64,000 nt of DNA from Streptococcus pseudopneumoniae (GCF_001073085.1 NZ_JVFV01000013.1:62001-126000), one strand, 5' to 3'. Counted from the stretch's first letter, positions 8,993 through 18,080 are shown. Notes: generated by a model from the sequence alone, not told the origin. Numbers and translations are program-made.

Positions 8993-9190
8993 AAAAAAGC
9001 CACCAAATTGGGTGACTTCATTAGGAGATTATGATGAAAAAAGTTTTAGGATTTCTATTAAATAAAGGTTACTCAATGAAAATCGAAATCAAACTAGGCA
9101 GAGCGACGCAAGCATAACTAAAGTTAGGTAAGTCGACTCTAACGAAGTATGGTGAGATTTTCGAAGAGTATTAGGAGGTCTTTATTTAAT
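8993..9190 (-). ncRNA. cia-dependent small RNA (csRNA), copy c, split by a RUP-like repeat
   Basis: Removing 9070-9170 leaves a csRNA of about 97 nt that closely matches copy b. It has the same ACCTCCTAAC and TTTTTTCATCATAATCTCCTAA antisense segments and a terminator (GTCACCCAATTTGGTGGC plus U-run). With the insert, the predicted transcript from the TATCAT -10 (9197-9202) is about 198 nt. The first CiaR half-site is degenerate (GTTAAG) and the anti-SD segment differs by a base from the other copies, so this copy may be decaying. Confidence 0.75.
9070..9170. repeat. RUP-like small repeat inserted in csRNA copy c
   Basis: A 101-bp element begins TACTCAATGAAAATC and ends GATTTTCGAAGAGTA, the inverted termini of pneumococcal RUP elements, with a diverged core. 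RUPs are thought to be mobilised in trans by IS630-Spn1-type transposase and to insert at TA. The csRNA sequence on both sides is contiguous in copies b and d, so the insertion is directly visible by comparison. Confidence 0.75.
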
Positions 9191-9196
9191 GGTTAC

Positions 9197-9229
9197 ATGA
9201 TACACAAGCAGACTTAAAGTTAGCTTAAC
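9197..9229 (-). promoter_or_regulatory. CiaR-box promoter of csRNA copy c
   Basis: The minus strand reads GTTAAG-CTAAC-TTTAAG (9213-9229), 10 nt, TATCAT (9197-9202). One half-site departs from TTTAAG at the first base and the -10 is weaker than in copies a and b. Confidence 0.75.
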
Positions 9230-9306
9230 TATTTTTAGTTTTTTTCAAATGACTAAAGTTAATGAATATTACCAAGATCCAACCCAAAAAGTCCCCGCCA
9301 ATTCCC

Positions 9307-9350
9307 CGACCAAAATCCGAAAATACCGGAAAATATCGGAAAATTATTTT
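9307..9350. repeat. short tandem repeat of a CCGGAAAATA-like decamer
   Basis: Three adjacent copies (about TCCGAAAATA, CCGGAAAATA, TCGGAAAATT) lie between two csRNA genes. No gene or known operator explains them. They could be a small array of binding sites or simple slippage. Confidence 0.5.
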
Positions 9351-9382
9351 TAGGAAATTCCCAAAAAGCCTGAAATAGAGCC

Positions 9383-9481
9383 AAAAAACTCCACCTGATT
9401 GGGTGGAGTTAAGGGAGATTATTATGAAAAAGAAAAGTTTAGGATTTTTTATTAAATAAAGTTAGGAGGTCTTTACTTAAT
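9383..9481 (-). ncRNA. cia-dependent small RNA (csRNA), copy d
   Basis: A predicted transcript of about 99 nt runs from the TATCAT -10 (9488-9493) to the terminator CTCCACCCAATCAGGTGGAG with a U-run (9383-9408). It is nearly the same as copy b through the ACCTCCTAAC and CTTTTTCATAATAATCTCCCTTAA segments. It lies just downstream of the acetyltransferase gene at 9530. Confidence 0.87.
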
Positions 9482-9487
9482 AACTAT

Positions 9488-9520
9488 ATGATACAAGAGA
9501 AGACTTAAAATTAACTTAAG
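9488..9520 (-). promoter_or_regulatory. CiaR-box promoter of csRNA copy d
   Basis: The minus strand reads CTTAAG-TTAAT-TTTAAG (9504-9520), 10 nt, TATCAT (9488-9493), matching the CiaR site layout of the other three copies. Confidence 0.85.
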
Positions 9521-9529
9521 ATAAAAGAA

Positions 9530-9952
9530 TTATTGTAATTTTTTTCTGTCCACCAAAATCATGCCCGTACACTGGAAACTAGATAAAGCTTCAAACCCCA
9601 GAGAACGATAGAATCCAAGAGTCTTTTCAGACTCTTCTGTCGCTAGTTGGATTTGGTAGGCATCCTTATAGTCAGCTAAGGCTTCTTTCATCAAGTCGCT
9701 GCCAATTCCTTGGCGCTGATAGCTAGGCAAAACAATCAAATCCTGGACAAAAACGGATGAAAAACCGTCTCCAACCAGACGCACTAAACCAACGATTTCC
9801 TCACCATCACGCGCTACATAAATGGCCAATGAATGAGCCAAAGATTGCTCCAGCATCTGTGGTTGATTGGTATAGTTTGTCCAACCAACTGCCTGGTAGA
9901 GGGGCAAAACGTCCTCTAGCTTGACAATTTCTTGCTTTTTAATAGTAATCAT
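9530..9952 (-). CDS. GNAT-family N-acetyltransferase
   Basis: This 140-aa protein has the single GNAT fold. The acetyl-CoA loop is visible as VLPSYQRQGIGSDLMKEAL (Q/RxxGxG/A type, near residues 78-96), with a C-terminal YRSLGFE strand. The substrate is not predictable. It is the second gene after the larger acetyltransferase, 11 bp downstream, and probably shares its promoter. Confidence 0.8.
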   Translation of the reverse strand: MITIKKQEIVKLEDVLPLYQAVGWTNYTNQPQMLEQSLAHSLAIYVARDGEEIVGLVRLVGDGFSSVFVQDLIVLPSYQRQGIGSDLMKEALADYKDAYQIQLATEESEKTLGFYRSLGFEALSSFQCTGMILVDRKKLQ

Positions 9953-9963
9953 CTCAACACCTC

Positions 9964-10656
9964 TTAAATCTCTCTCAAGCTCTTATACTGCCGTCCATTT
10001 TTATCAAAGTTTTCAGGAGCCAACCATGTTTCCAAATGGGCTTTGACTTTTGGCCAGTCCTTATCAATCATAGACAGCCAATCTGTATCCCTCGTACGCC
10101 CCTTATAAATAACAGCTTGACGGAAGGTTCCCTCATAGACAAAGCCCAAACGTTCTGCTGCTTTTCTAGATGGAAGATTGAGGGCGTCACATTTCCACTC
10201 ATAGCGACGATAGTTGAGTTCTTCAAAGACATAACGAGCTAGCAAATAGTGGGCCTCTGTTCCCATCCTTGTCTGTTTGAGAGCCGGAGAAAAGGTCACC
10301 GCGCCAACTTCAATCACGCGATTAGCTTGGTCAATACGCATAAGAGAAAATGTTCCCAGCGCCTTTCCAGTTGCTTTATCGATAATCGCATAATAGAAAC
10401 GATCCTTACGCTCAAGCATTTGCTTCAAAGCTACGATTAATTCTTCGAGATTTTCTACTGGTGGTTGAAAGAGATAGGTCCACATCTCACGAGGGGTATC
10501 TGGACCATAAACAGCCAGCAAATCCTTCGCGTGCTTTTCTACTGACAGAGCCTCAATAATCGTATACTGCCCCTCTATCCGTAGAAGAGACGGTAAAACT
10601 CCAGGTGTATCGTCTACAGGTTCACCAATCATCTGACCATATTCATTTACAGGCAT
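9964..10656 (-). CDS. GNAT-family acetyltransferase (RimJ/RimL type)
   Basis: This 230-aa protein belongs to the Acetyltransf_3 group that includes ribosomal-protein and small-molecule acetyltransferases. It has GTFSLMRIDQANRVIEVGAV, a QTRMGTEAHYLLARYVFEEL CoA-binding segment, and the RRYEWKCDALNLPSRKAAER plus LGF signature (about 150-175). The function of this particular branch is unknown. It is first in a two-gene minus-strand operon with the GNAT gene at 9530, behind a TGATATACT extended -10. Confidence 0.8.
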   Translation of the reverse strand: MPVNEYGQMIGEPVDDTPGVLPSLLRIEGQYTIIEALSVEKHAKDLLAVYGPDTPREMWTYLFQPPVENLEELIVALKQMLERKDRFYYAIIDKATGKALGTFSLMRIDQANRVIEVGAVTFSPALKQTRMGTEAHYLLARYVFEELNYRRYEWKCDALNLPSRKAAERLGFVYEGTFRQAVIYKGRTRDTDWLSMIDKDWPKVKAHLETWLAPENFDKNGRQYKSLREI

Positions 10657-10699
10657 AGTTTTCTCCTTGTCTCACACTTATAAGTTTAAAGATGTGAAT

Positions 10700-10708
10700 A
10701 GTATATCA
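10700..10708 (-). promoter_or_regulatory. extended -10 promoter for the acetyltransferase pair
   Basis: On the minus strand TGATATACT is an extended -10 about 45 bp upstream of the ATG at 10656. No good -35 is seen. Confidence 0.55.
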
Positions 10709-10727
10709 CATATCGCAGGTAATCTAC

Positions 10728-10755
10728 AAAAAATCCTCCAGATTATGGAGGATTG
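10728..10755 (-). terminator. intrinsic terminator of the yjdF-like gene
   Basis: AATCCTCCA pairs with TGGAGGATT, followed on the minus strand by TTTTTTG. It closes the single-gene unit at 10778-11191. Confidence 0.8.
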
Positions 10756-10777
10756 ATCAAATATGGAAACGAGTGAG

Positions 10778-11191
10778 TTAATGCCCCTTGTGCTTCTCTC
10801 TACGTTTTTGCTGTTTGCGTTCGAATTTCTCTTGTTTGAGCAATTGTTTTTGGACACTAGATTGATGTTTTGAAATCTTTTTCCTTTTCTCATACTGCAA
10901 CTGCAATAGTTCTTTCGACTTGGAAGAAACTTTCTGCTTTACTTGTTTCTTCACAGCTCGCTGTAATCGTTTAGGATTCTTGATTTTTACATGTTGCTTA
11001 ACTGTAGCTTCTGGACTAAAAGATAATTGAGTAAACTGAGTCTGTAAAATCTTCAGAATTTCATCATCTTTTGGCTCCTGACCAAATGTCACGCGACAAA
11101 CTTGATAAGATTCTCGATACGCTTGTTCGAACAAACCATGCCAAAATCCATCTTCAAAATAAACTGTCAATCCAATTGAAATTATTTCCAC
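10778..11191 (-). CDS. yjdF: YjdF-like protein (DUF2992)
   Basis: This 137-aa protein has an N-terminal globular part (about 1-60; GLTVYFEDGFWHGLFEQ, QVCRVTFGQEPKD) and a very basic, helical C-terminal half rich in Lys, Arg and Gln. This is the DUF2992/YjdF pattern, whose biochemical role is unknown. In Bacillus the gene sits behind a riboswitch that senses azaaromatic compounds. The start is GTG, chosen because AAGGAGGT lies 6 nt upstream and the residues before it do not align with the family. It is a stand-alone gene with its own promoter, structured leader and terminator. Confidence 0.8.
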   Translation of the reverse strand: MEIISIGLTVYFEDGFWHGLFEQAYRESYQVCRVTFGQEPKDDEILKILQTQFTQLSFSPEATVKQHVKIKNPKRLQRAVKKQVKQKVSSKSKELLQLQYEKRKKISKHQSSVQKQLLKQEKFERKQQKRREKHKGH

Positions 11192-11301
11192 GACAGCACC
11201 TCCTTAAATCTATCCCTAAGAATGGACAACCAAGGAGGAAGGTTACTGATAGGCTTGCCTATGTCTGGACTACCAACCAGAACTGTGTTTTTATCTTAGT
11301 T
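11192..11301 (-). ncRNA. structured leader of yjdF, candidate yjdF riboswitch
   Basis: The roughly 110-nt 5' leader is rich in complementarity. ATAGGC-AA-GCCTAT forms a hairpin nested in GGTT...AACC, and CCTTCCTCCTTGG can pair with GGAGG-containing sequence near the start. The last segment includes the gene's own SD, so ligand binding could control translation. The assignment to the yjdF RNA motif rests on position in front of a DUF2992 gene, not on a covariance search. Confidence 0.5.
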
Positions 11302-11307
11302 GGAACT

Positions 11308-11316
11308 ATTATAGCA
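11308..11316 (-). promoter_or_regulatory. extended -10 promoter of yjdF
   Basis: TGCTATAAT on the minus strand, immediately downstream of the leuS terminator, places transcription start near 11301. Confidence 0.65.
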
Positions 11317-11326
11317 TATAGCAATA

Positions 11327-11360
11327 CAAAAAATCCTCCAGAACTTAGCTCTGAAGGATT
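11327..11360 (-). terminator. intrinsic terminator after leuS
   Basis: AATCCTTCAGAGC and GTTCTGGAGGATT pair, followed on the minus strand by TTTTTTG. It lies beyond the duplicated leuS tail and probably belonged to the original leuS 3' end. Confidence 0.75.
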
Positions 11361-11365
11361 CATTT

Positions 11366-11398
11366 TTATTTAACAACGATGTTAACAAGTTTATTAGG
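11366..11398 (-). pseudogene. duplicated leuS 3'-end tag (10 codons plus stop)
   Basis: Read on the minus strand, this segment encodes [10 protein letters not shown] and a stop, identical in protein to the last ten residues of the intact leuS that ends 53 bp upstream, but with different codons. The stretch between is not obviously leuS. It looks like the old 3' end left behind when a diverged leuS allele was recombined in, or a small duplication. Confidence 0.75.
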
Positions 11399-11450
11399 CT
11401 CAAACAGTTTGGGAAACTTGTTTGAGGTTGCAATTGAGCAAATAAATTGG

Positions 11451-13952
11451 TTATTTCACAACAATATTAACCAATTTATTTGGTACACTAATCACTTTCA
11501 CGATTTCTTTGCCATCAATCTCTGCTTTGACTTTTTCGTTAGCAAGAGCTACTTCTTGCAACTCTTCGCGTGAAAGATCTTTAGCAACCATGAGTTTGGC
11601 ACGGACTTTACCTTTGATTTGGACGACGATTTCGACTTCGTCTTCAACCAATTTGCTTTCATCCCATGTTGGCCAAGATACGTAAGAGATAGATTCTCCT
11701 GTTGCTGCGACTGTTTGCCAGAGTTCTTCTGCCAAGTGAGGTGCAAATGGGGCTATCAATTGGATAAAGCCTTTGGCGTAGTCCACATAGAGTTTGTCTT
11801 CCTTATTAGCAGCGTTGACAAAGACCATGAGTTGGGCAATGGCTGTGTTGAACTTCATAGACTCGATTTGCTCAGTAACAGATTTAACGGTTTCGTTGTA
11901 AACCTTGTCTAGAGCATCATTGTTTTCCGCAACGATTTCTTTACTTGTGATCAAACGGTAAACACGGTCAAGGAACTTACGGCTTCCTTCCAAACCTTCT
12001 TCAGACCAAGCAATAGAAGCGTCGAGTGGTCCCATAAACATTTCATAGACACGAAGGGTATCGGCACCGTATTGTTCCACCACGTCGTCTGGGTTGACCA
12101 CGTTCTTGAGGGATTTAGACATCTTAGCTGGTGCTTGCTCCAATTCTTCCCCTGTTTCCACATGGAAGAAGGAACCGTCACGTTTTTCAACCTTGTCAGT
12201 CGCTACAAGAGCACCACGGTGGTCACGGTAGCTTGTTCCCAAAATCATTCCTTGGTTAAAGAGTTTTTGGAATGGTTCCTTAGTTGGAACGACACCGATA
12301 TCATAGAGGAATTTGTGCCAGAAACGAGCGTAGAGCAAGTGAAGCACCGCGTGCTCTGCACCACCAACATAAATATCTACTGGCAACCATTGTTTGAGGA
12401 GGTCCTCATCGGCCAATTTCTCAGTATTATGTGGGTCAATATAGCGCAGGTAGTACCAGCTTGAACCTGCCCATTGTGGCATGGTGTTGGTTTCACGACG
12501 ACCCTTGACACCATCTTCACGAGTCACTTCAAGCCAGTCTGTCAAGTTAGCCAATGGGCTTTCACCAGTACCTGAAGGGCGGATATCCTTGGTTACCGGC
12601 AAGACAAGTGGCAAGTCACTTTCTGGAACGGCTGTTGAAGTCCCATCTTCCCAATGAATAATTGGGATTGGTTCACCCCAGTAACGTTGACGGCTAAAGA
12701 GCCAGTCACGGAGACGGTAGGTAACTTTCTCTTGACCACAGCCTTTTTCTTCCAACCAAGCCACAATCTTGGCAATAGCGTCTTCTTTGTTGAGTCCATC
12801 TAGGAAGTCTGAATTAACGTGAAGGCCATCCTCTGTGTAGGCAGCTTCTGCTACGTTTCCACCTTCAAGTACTTCGACGATTGGAAGGCCAAATTGTTTG
12901 GCAAATTCCCAGTCACGTTGATCGTGGGCAGGCACAGCCATAACGGCACCTGTTCCGTAACTAGCAAGAACATAGTCGGCAATCCAGATTGGAATTTCCT
13001 TACCATTGACAGGGTTGATCGCATAAGCACCAGTCCATACACCTGTTTTTTCCTTGGCAAGGTCTGTACGAGCCAGGTCTGATTTCAGACTAGCTTGGTG
13101 TTTGTAGTCTGCTACTGCATCTGCTTGCTCTGGACTTGTGATAGCGTCAACCAAGTCATGCTCAGGAGCCAAGACTGTGAAAGTCGCACCGAAAAGGGTA
13201 TCAGGACGAGTGGTAAAGACGGTGAATTCCTTGTCTGTTCCCTTAACTTTAAAGGTTACATTGGCACCAGTTGATTTCCCAATCCAGTTGCGTTGCATGT
13301 CCTTGATAGACTCTGACCAATCTAGTTCATCTAAGTCATTGAGCAAACGCTCCGCATAGGCCGTGATTTTGAGCATCCATTGGCGCATTGGTTTGCGGAC
13401 AACTGGATAGCCTCCACGCTCAGAAGTTCCATCAGGAAGGACCTCTTCGTTGGCGATGGCTGTTCCCAATTCTTCAACCCAGTTTACTGGCACTTCAGCT
13501 TCATAGGCCAAGCCTTTTTCATAAAGCTTGGTGAAAATCCATTGCGTCCATTTGTAGTAGTTTGGATCTGTCGTGTTGACTTCACGGTCCCAGTCGTAAG
13601 AGAATCCAAGCGCATTGATTTGGCGTTTGAAGTTAGCAATGTTTTCCGCTGTGAATTCCGCTGGGTCATTCCCTGTATCCATAGCGTATTGCTCTGCAGG
13701 CAAACCAAAAGCATCCCAGCCCATTGGGTGAAGGACGTTGTAGCCTTGTGCACGTTTGAAACGGCTGAGGATATCAGTCGCTGTGTATCCTTCTGGGTGT
13801 CCTACGTGCAGACCCGCTCCAGATGGGTAAGGGAACATGTCGAGTGCATAAAACTTAGGTTTTGAGGCGTCTGTTCCTGTCTTAAAAGTGTGATTGTCAG
13901 CCCAGTATTTTTGCCACTTAGGCTCGATTTCTTTATGATTGTAAAAACTCAT
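11451..13952 (-). CDS. leuS: leucyl-tRNA synthetase
   Basis: This 833-aa class Ia synthetase charges tRNA-Leu. It has the HIGH-type motif [15 protein letters not shown] (near residue 45), the CP1 editing domain (about 220-410; [13 protein letters not shown]), the KMSKS motif [11 protein letters not shown] (near 613), and the anticodon-binding and C-terminal domains ending [11 protein letters not shown]. Length is normal. It is monocistronic behind a TGGTATAAT promoter with a leader too short for a T-box, unlike valS in this window. Its 3' end is followed by a second copy of its last ten codons. Confidence 0.97.
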   Translation of the reverse strand: MSFYNHKEIEPKWQKYWADNHTFKTGTDASKPKFYALDMFPYPSGAGLHVGHPEGYTATDILSRFKRAQGYNVLHPMGWDAFGLPAEQYAMDTGNDPAEFTAENIANFKRQINALGFSYDWDREVNTTDPNYYKWTQWIFTKLYEKGLAYEAEVPVNWVEELGTAIANEEVLPDGTSERGGYPVVRKPMRQWMLKITAYAERLLNDLDELDWSESIKDMQRNWIGKSTGANVTFKVKGTDKEFTVFTTRPDTLFGATFTVLAPEHDLVDAITSPEQADAVADYKHQASLKSDLARTDLAKEKTGVWTGAYAINPVNGKEIPIWIADYVLASYGTGAVMAVPAHDQRDWEFAKQFGLPIVEVLEGGNVAEAAYTEDGLHVNSDFLDGLNKEDAIAKIVAWLEEKGCGQEKVTYRLRDWLFSRQRYWGEPIPIIHWEDGTSTAVPESDLPLVLPVTKDIRPSGTGESPLANLTDWLEVTREDGVKGRRETNTMPQWAGSSWYYLRYIDPHNTEKLADEDLLKQWLPVDIYVGGAEHAVLHLLYARFWHKFLYDIGVVPTKEPFQKLFNQGMILGTSYRDHRGALVATDKVEKRDGSFFHVETGEELEQAPAKMSKSLKNVVNPDDVVEQYGADTLRVYEMFMGPLDASIAWSEEGLEGSRKFLDRVYRLITSKEIVAENNDALDKVYNETVKSVTEQIESMKFNTAIAQLMVFVNAANKEDKLYVDYAKGFIQLIAPFAPHLAEELWQTVAATGESISYVSWPTWDESKLVEDEVEIVVQIKGKVRAKLMVAKDLSREELQEVALANEKVKAEIDGKEIVKVISVPNKLVNIVVK

Positions 13953-13981
13953 GCTGTCTCTCCAATTTTCGTGATGCTCCT

Positions 13982-13990
13982 ATTATACCA
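13982..13990 (-). promoter_or_regulatory. extended -10 promoter of leuS
   Basis: The minus strand reads TGGTATAAT about 30 bp before the leuS ATG. The remaining 280 bp up to 14273 are AT-rich with no ORF and no clear promoter for the iron transporter operon. Confidence 0.65.
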
Positions 13991-14273
13991 TTTTTAGGGG
14001 GAATTTGAAAGTCGAGAAATGTTCTTTTGGGTTTGGATGGAAAGAAAGACTAAATCGCAAATCCAGCTTATTTAGCAGTATAAAAAATTAGCTAACACTT
14101 GAAATTAACTTATATCGATTATTTATCTCTTCCATCTTTTTCCCCTAACGCCTTTGACTCATATTCCTCGTTTTAGATTTCTTTAAGGTTTTTATTATAT
14201 CCTATAGAACTCTGCAAATTATAAACATTAAGCAAGTCGTAGAGTAAAAACGTTCGTAAAAAAGGAGACTCTT

Positions 14274-15314
14274 ATGAAAAAACTACTATTCTTTCTCTCT
14301 TGTGGATGGATATTTCTTACTTTATCAGGATGTTCTTCAACAACAGAAGCGGAAACTAGCTCTGAAAAAGATTCAGATAACACTTTGGTTATCTACTCGC
14401 CTAACCCTGAAGACCTTATCGAAGAAACAATCCCAGCCTTCGAAGAAAAATATGGTATTAAGGTTGACTTAGTACAAGCCAGCACTGGTGAATTGTTCAA
14501 AAAAGCTGAGGCTGAAAAAGAATCCCCTGTAGCCGATGTCATTTTCGGAGGCTCCTACGCCCTCTTCTCTTCTAACGAAAATCTTTTTGAACCTTATATT
14601 TCTCAAGAGAACGACCAGATAATCCCTGAATATCAAAATAAAACTGGATTCTACACGCCTTATACACTTGATGTCAGTGTCATCATTGCCAATTCAGCTC
14701 TTACAAAAGATACTAAAATTGAAGGCTACAATGATCTACTCAATCCTAAATTAAAAGGAAAAATCGCAACTGCTGATCCAAGTAATTCTTCTAGCGCCTT
14801 TGCTCAATTAACAAACATGCTCGTAGATCAGGGGGGATATGAAAATGAGCAAGCTTGGACCTATGTGAAAAATCTATTTAGCTTAGTAGATGGGAAAATT
14901 GCTTCTAGTTCTTCAAATGTCTACAAATCAGTCGCTGACGGAGAAATGGCTGTCGGACTCACCTATGAAGATCCTGCCTTGAAACTCTTAAACGATGGCG
15001 TTGATGTAAAAGTCATTTATCCAAAAGAAGGAACCGTCTTTTTGCCTGGTAACGCAGCTATTATCAAAAATGCCAAGCACATGGAAAACGCTAAAAAATT
15101 TATCGATTTCCTTCTTTCTCAAGACATTCAGGATAAACTAGGAACTGAAACAACCATTAGACCCATTCGAAAAAATGCTAAAACCAATAAAAATATGAAA
15201 TCAATGACCGAAATCAATATCGCCACTGAAGATTCTGATTACGTCATCCAAAATAAATCAGCTATTCTTAAAAAGTACAATGATATTTTCACTAATATTC
15301 AATCGAAACAGTAA
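14274..15314 (+). CDS. ABC transporter substrate-binding lipoprotein, ferric-iron (FbpA-like) type
   Basis: This 346-aa lipoprotein has a signal peptide with lipobox LTLSGCSS (Cys near residue 20), so it is anchored outside the membrane. The fold is the bacterial solute-binding type 1/2 group with NTLVIYSPNPEDLIEETIPA at the start and a DPSNSSSAFAQL hinge segment. With an FbpC-like ATPase and a double-length FbpB-like permease, the system is best read as a Fe(III) importer similar to pneumococcal Pit. Phosphonate or another small anion remains possible. It is the first of three co-oriented genes. RBS AAGGAGA. Confidence 0.8.
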   Translation: MKKLLFFLSCGWIFLTLSGCSSTTEAETSSEKDSDNTLVIYSPNPEDLIEETIPAFEEKYGIKVDLVQASTGELFKKAEAEKESPVADVIFGGSYALFSSNENLFEPYISQENDQIIPEYQNKTGFYTPYTLDVSVIIANSALTKDTKIEGYNDLLNPKLKGKIATADPSNSSSAFAQLTNMLVDQGGYENEQAWTYVKNLFSLVDGKIASSSSNVYKSVADGEMAVGLTYEDPALKLLNDGVDVKVIYPKEGTVFLPGNAAIIKNAKHMENAKKFIDFLLSQDIQDKLGTETTIRPIRKNAKTNKNMKSMTEINIATEDSDYVIQNKSAILKKYNDIFTNIQSKQ

Positions 15315-15326
15315 AAGAGGTTCACT

Positions 15327-16418
15327 ATGAGTGAGATCAAAATTATTAACGCAAAAAAAATCTACCATGACATTCCTGTCATTGAGAATTTAAATGTTAC
15401 GATCCCAAAAGGAAGTCTTTTCACCATTCTTGGACCTTCAGGTTGTGGAAAAACGACTCTTCTTCGAATGATTGCAGGCTTCAACAGTATTGAAGGCGGA
15501 GAATTTTACTTCGATGATACTAAAATCAATAACATAGAACCCAGCAAACGCAACATCGGTATGGTTTTCCAAAACTACGCTATTTTTCCACATTTGACTG
15601 TTCGAGATAATGTTGCTTTTGGTCTTAAACAAAAAAAGGTTCCAAAAGATGAATTAGTTCAACAAACTAATAAATATCTGGAACTAATGCAAATTGATCA
15701 ATACGCAGATCGAAAGCCCGATAAACTCAGTGGTGGACAACAACAACGTGTCGCCTTGGCACGTGCCTTAGCTGTTAATCCAAGTGTTCTCCTCATGGAC
15801 GAGCCTCTTAGTAACCTGGATGCGAAACTTCGCTTAGATATGCGCCAAGTTATTCGAGAAATTCAACACGAAGTGGGAATTACAACTGTATATGTGACCC
15901 ACGACCAAGAAGAAGCGATGGCCATTTCTGACCAAATTGCTGTTATGAAAGACGGAGTCATCCAACAAGTCGGACGACCAAAGGAACTCTATCATAAACC
16001 AGCTAATGAGTTTGTGGCAACCTTTATTGGACGCACAAATCTCATCCCAGCCAAACTAACAAAACAGAGCGACGGTGCTTATATCGTCTTTTCAGATGGC
16101 TATGCCCTCCCTATGCCAACTCTTGATCAGGCTAAGGAACAGGCTATTCTTGTAAGTATCCGTCCCGAAGAGTTTATCAAAGATGAATCTGGAGATATTG
16201 AAGGAATCATTTCCGATAGTGTTTATCTTGGACTCACCACTGAATATTTTGTAGAGACTGCATTTTCTTCAAAAATACAGGTCAGCGAAGAATCAACTTT
16301 TGAAGAAGATCTTCAAAAAGGGGATCGGATTCGTCTACGAATCAATACTCAAAAGTTAAATGTCTTTTCTGCAGATGGTTCCCAAAATCTTATTACAGGA
16401 GTTGGCTATGAAAGGTAA
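15327..16418 (+). CDS. ABC transporter ATPase, ferric-iron (FbpC-like) type
   Basis: This 363-aa ATPase energises the transporter. It has Walker [11 protein letters not shown]-loop [11 protein letters not shown], signature [15 protein letters not shown], Walker [13 protein letters not shown], and H-loop YVTHDQEEA, then a C-terminal TOBE-like regulatory domain (about 245-363) as in FbpC/PotA proteins. It starts 12 bp after the lipoprotein gene and overlaps the permease by 11 bp, so all three subunits are made together. Confidence 0.9.
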   Translation: MSEIKIINAKKIYHDIPVIENLNVTIPKGSLFTILGPSGCGKTTLLRMIAGFNSIEGGEFYFDDTKINNIEPSKRNIGMVFQNYAIFPHLTVRDNVAFGLKQKKVPKDELVQQTNKYLELMQIDQYADRKPDKLSGGQQQRVALARALAVNPSVLLMDEPLSNLDAKLRLDMRQVIREIQHEVGITTVYVTHDQEEAMAISDQIAVMKDGVIQQVGRPKELYHKPANEFVATFIGRTNLIPAKLTKQSDGAYIVFSDGYALPMPTLDQAKEQAILVSIRPEEFIKDESGDIEGIISDSVYLGLTTEYFVETAFSSKIQVSEESTFEEDLQKGDRIRLRINTQKLNVFSADGSQNLITGVGYER

Positions 16419-18066
16419 AAAACTAAATATTTGGACAGCCTCCTCATTCTTCATCTTTCTTACCTATCTTATTTTTCTTGTTTATCCAATTATTATTGTA
16501 CTCAAGCAGGCACTGATACATGAAGGTCAATTCTCACTAGCTAATTTTGAGGATTTCTTTAGTAAATCCTATTACTCTGAGACACTAGTAAACAGTTTTA
16601 ACGTCTCCATTACTTCTACTGTAACTTCCCTAGTTTTAGGGACCTTATTGGCTTACCTCTTTTCTATATATGACTTCAAAGGAAAGAAATTTTTACAGAT
16701 ATTGATTATCATCGCTTCCATGTCAGCTCCTTTCGTAGGGGCATACTCTTGGATTCTCTTGTTGGGACGAAATGGTGTCATCACTAAATTTTTGACAAAT
16801 GCCCTTCATCTTCCAGCTATTGATATTTATGGCTTCAAAGGAATTGTACTTGTGTTTACACTCCAGCTATTCCCATTAGTTTTTCTATACGTGGCTGGAG
16901 CCATGAAAAGAATTGACCATTCTCTTCTTGAAGCCGCTGAAAGCATGGGGGTATTTGGATTCAAACGTATGATAACAGTTATTTTGCCCCTTTTAGTTCC
17001 AACTTTACTTGCCGCTGCCCTACTCGTATTTATGAGAGCATTCTCCGACTTCGGAACTCCTATGTTAATTGGTGAAGGATATCGAACTTTCCCTGTTTTA
17101 ATTTATAATCAATTCATTAGTGAGGTTGGCGGAAATTCTGCTTTTGCATCTGCTTTAGCAATCATGGCGATTATCATTGCTTTAACAATCTTTCTTATTC
17201 AAAAATATATTTCCAATCGCTATAGTTTCAGTATGAATTCTCTCCATCCAATTGAGCCGAAAAAAACTACAAAAGGGAAAATGGCAGCAATTTATGCAAC
17301 AGTTTACGGAATTGTCTTATTTTCTGTTCTACCTCAATTATTTTTGATTTATACCTCTTTCTTAAAAACATCAGGTATGGTATTTGTCAAAGGCTATTCT
17401 CTAAACAGTTACAAGATTGCCTTCAATCGCATGGGAGCTACTATTTTTAATACGATTCGCATTCCTTTGATTGCTTTGATTCTAGTTGTTTTATTTGCAT
17501 CATTTATCTCCTACCTAGCTGTTAGAAAACGAAATTTGTTTACAAACTTAATTGATAGCCTTAGTATGGTACCTTATATCGTACCAGGAACAGTTCTCGG
17601 TATTGCCTTTATCTCTTCATTCAATACAGGTATCTTCGGAAGTGGCTTCCTTATGATTACAGGAACAGCCTTCATCTTGATTATCTCCTTATCTTTAAGA
17701 AGACTCCCTTATACAATCCGCTCATCTGTTGCTAGCTTACAACAAATAGCACCTAGTATTGAAGAAGCAGCTGAGAGTTTAGGAAGTAGCCGTCTCAATA
17801 CTTTCAGTAACATCACTGTTCCAATGATGTTACCCGGTATTATTTCTGGATCTATTCTATCATGGGTAACAATGATTTCAGAACTATCTACTTCTATTCT
17901 GCTATATAACGCCAAAACAAAAACTATGACCGTAGCAATCTATACAGAGGTTCTCAGAGGAAATTATGGTGTGGCAGCTGCTTTGTCAACTATCCTCACT
18001 GTCTTGACAGTTACTTCATTATTACTATTTATGAAAATTTCTAAAAACAATAGCATTACCCTCTAG
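16408..18066 (+). CDS. ABC transporter permease, double-domain ferric-iron type
   Basis: This 552-aa membrane protein has two tandem permease domains of about six helices each. Each carries an EAA loop: EAAESMGVFGFKRMITVILP in the first half and EEAAESLGSSRLNTFSNITV in the second. This FbpB-like fusion replaces two permease subunits. I chose the ATG at 16408 because AGGAG lies 7 nt upstream and the reading frame before it lies within the ATPase gene. A longer start at 16360 would add 16 residues with no family support. Confidence 0.87.
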   Translation: MKGKKLNIWTASSFFIFLTYLIFLVYPIIIVLKQALIHEGQFSLANFEDFFSKSYYSETLVNSFNVSITSTVTSLVLGTLLAYLFSIYDFKGKKFLQILIIIASMSAPFVGAYSWILLLGRNGVITKFLTNALHLPAIDIYGFKGIVLVFTLQLFPLVFLYVAGAMKRIDHSLLEAAESMGVFGFKRMITVILPLLVPTLLAAALLVFMRAFSDFGTPMLIGEGYRTFPVLIYNQFISEVGGNSAFASALAIMAIIIALTIFLIQKYISNRYSFSMNSLHPIEPKKTTKGKMAAIYATVYGIVLFSVLPQLFLIYTSFLKTSGMVFVKGYSLNSYKIAFNRMGATIFNTIRIPLIALILVVLFASFISYLAVRKRNLFTNLIDSLSMVPYIVPGTVLGIAFISSFNTGIFGSGFLMITGTAFILIISLSLRRLPYTIRSSVASLQQIAPSIEEAAESLGSSRLNTFSNITVPMMLPGIISGSILSWVTMISELSTSILLYNAKTKTMTVAIYTEVLRGNYGVAAALSTILTVLTVTSLLLFMKISKNNSITL

Positions 18067-18080
18067 TTTTTCTCCTAAAG

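Noticed and set aside
13953..14273. T-box or other leader for leuS or the iron transporter
   Set aside because: No T-box sequence or terminator/antiterminator pair is seen. The leuS leader is about 25 nt.
16360..16407. Upstream start for the iron permease
   Set aside because: The extra residues lie inside the ATPase gene. ATG 16408 has AGGAG at the right distance.
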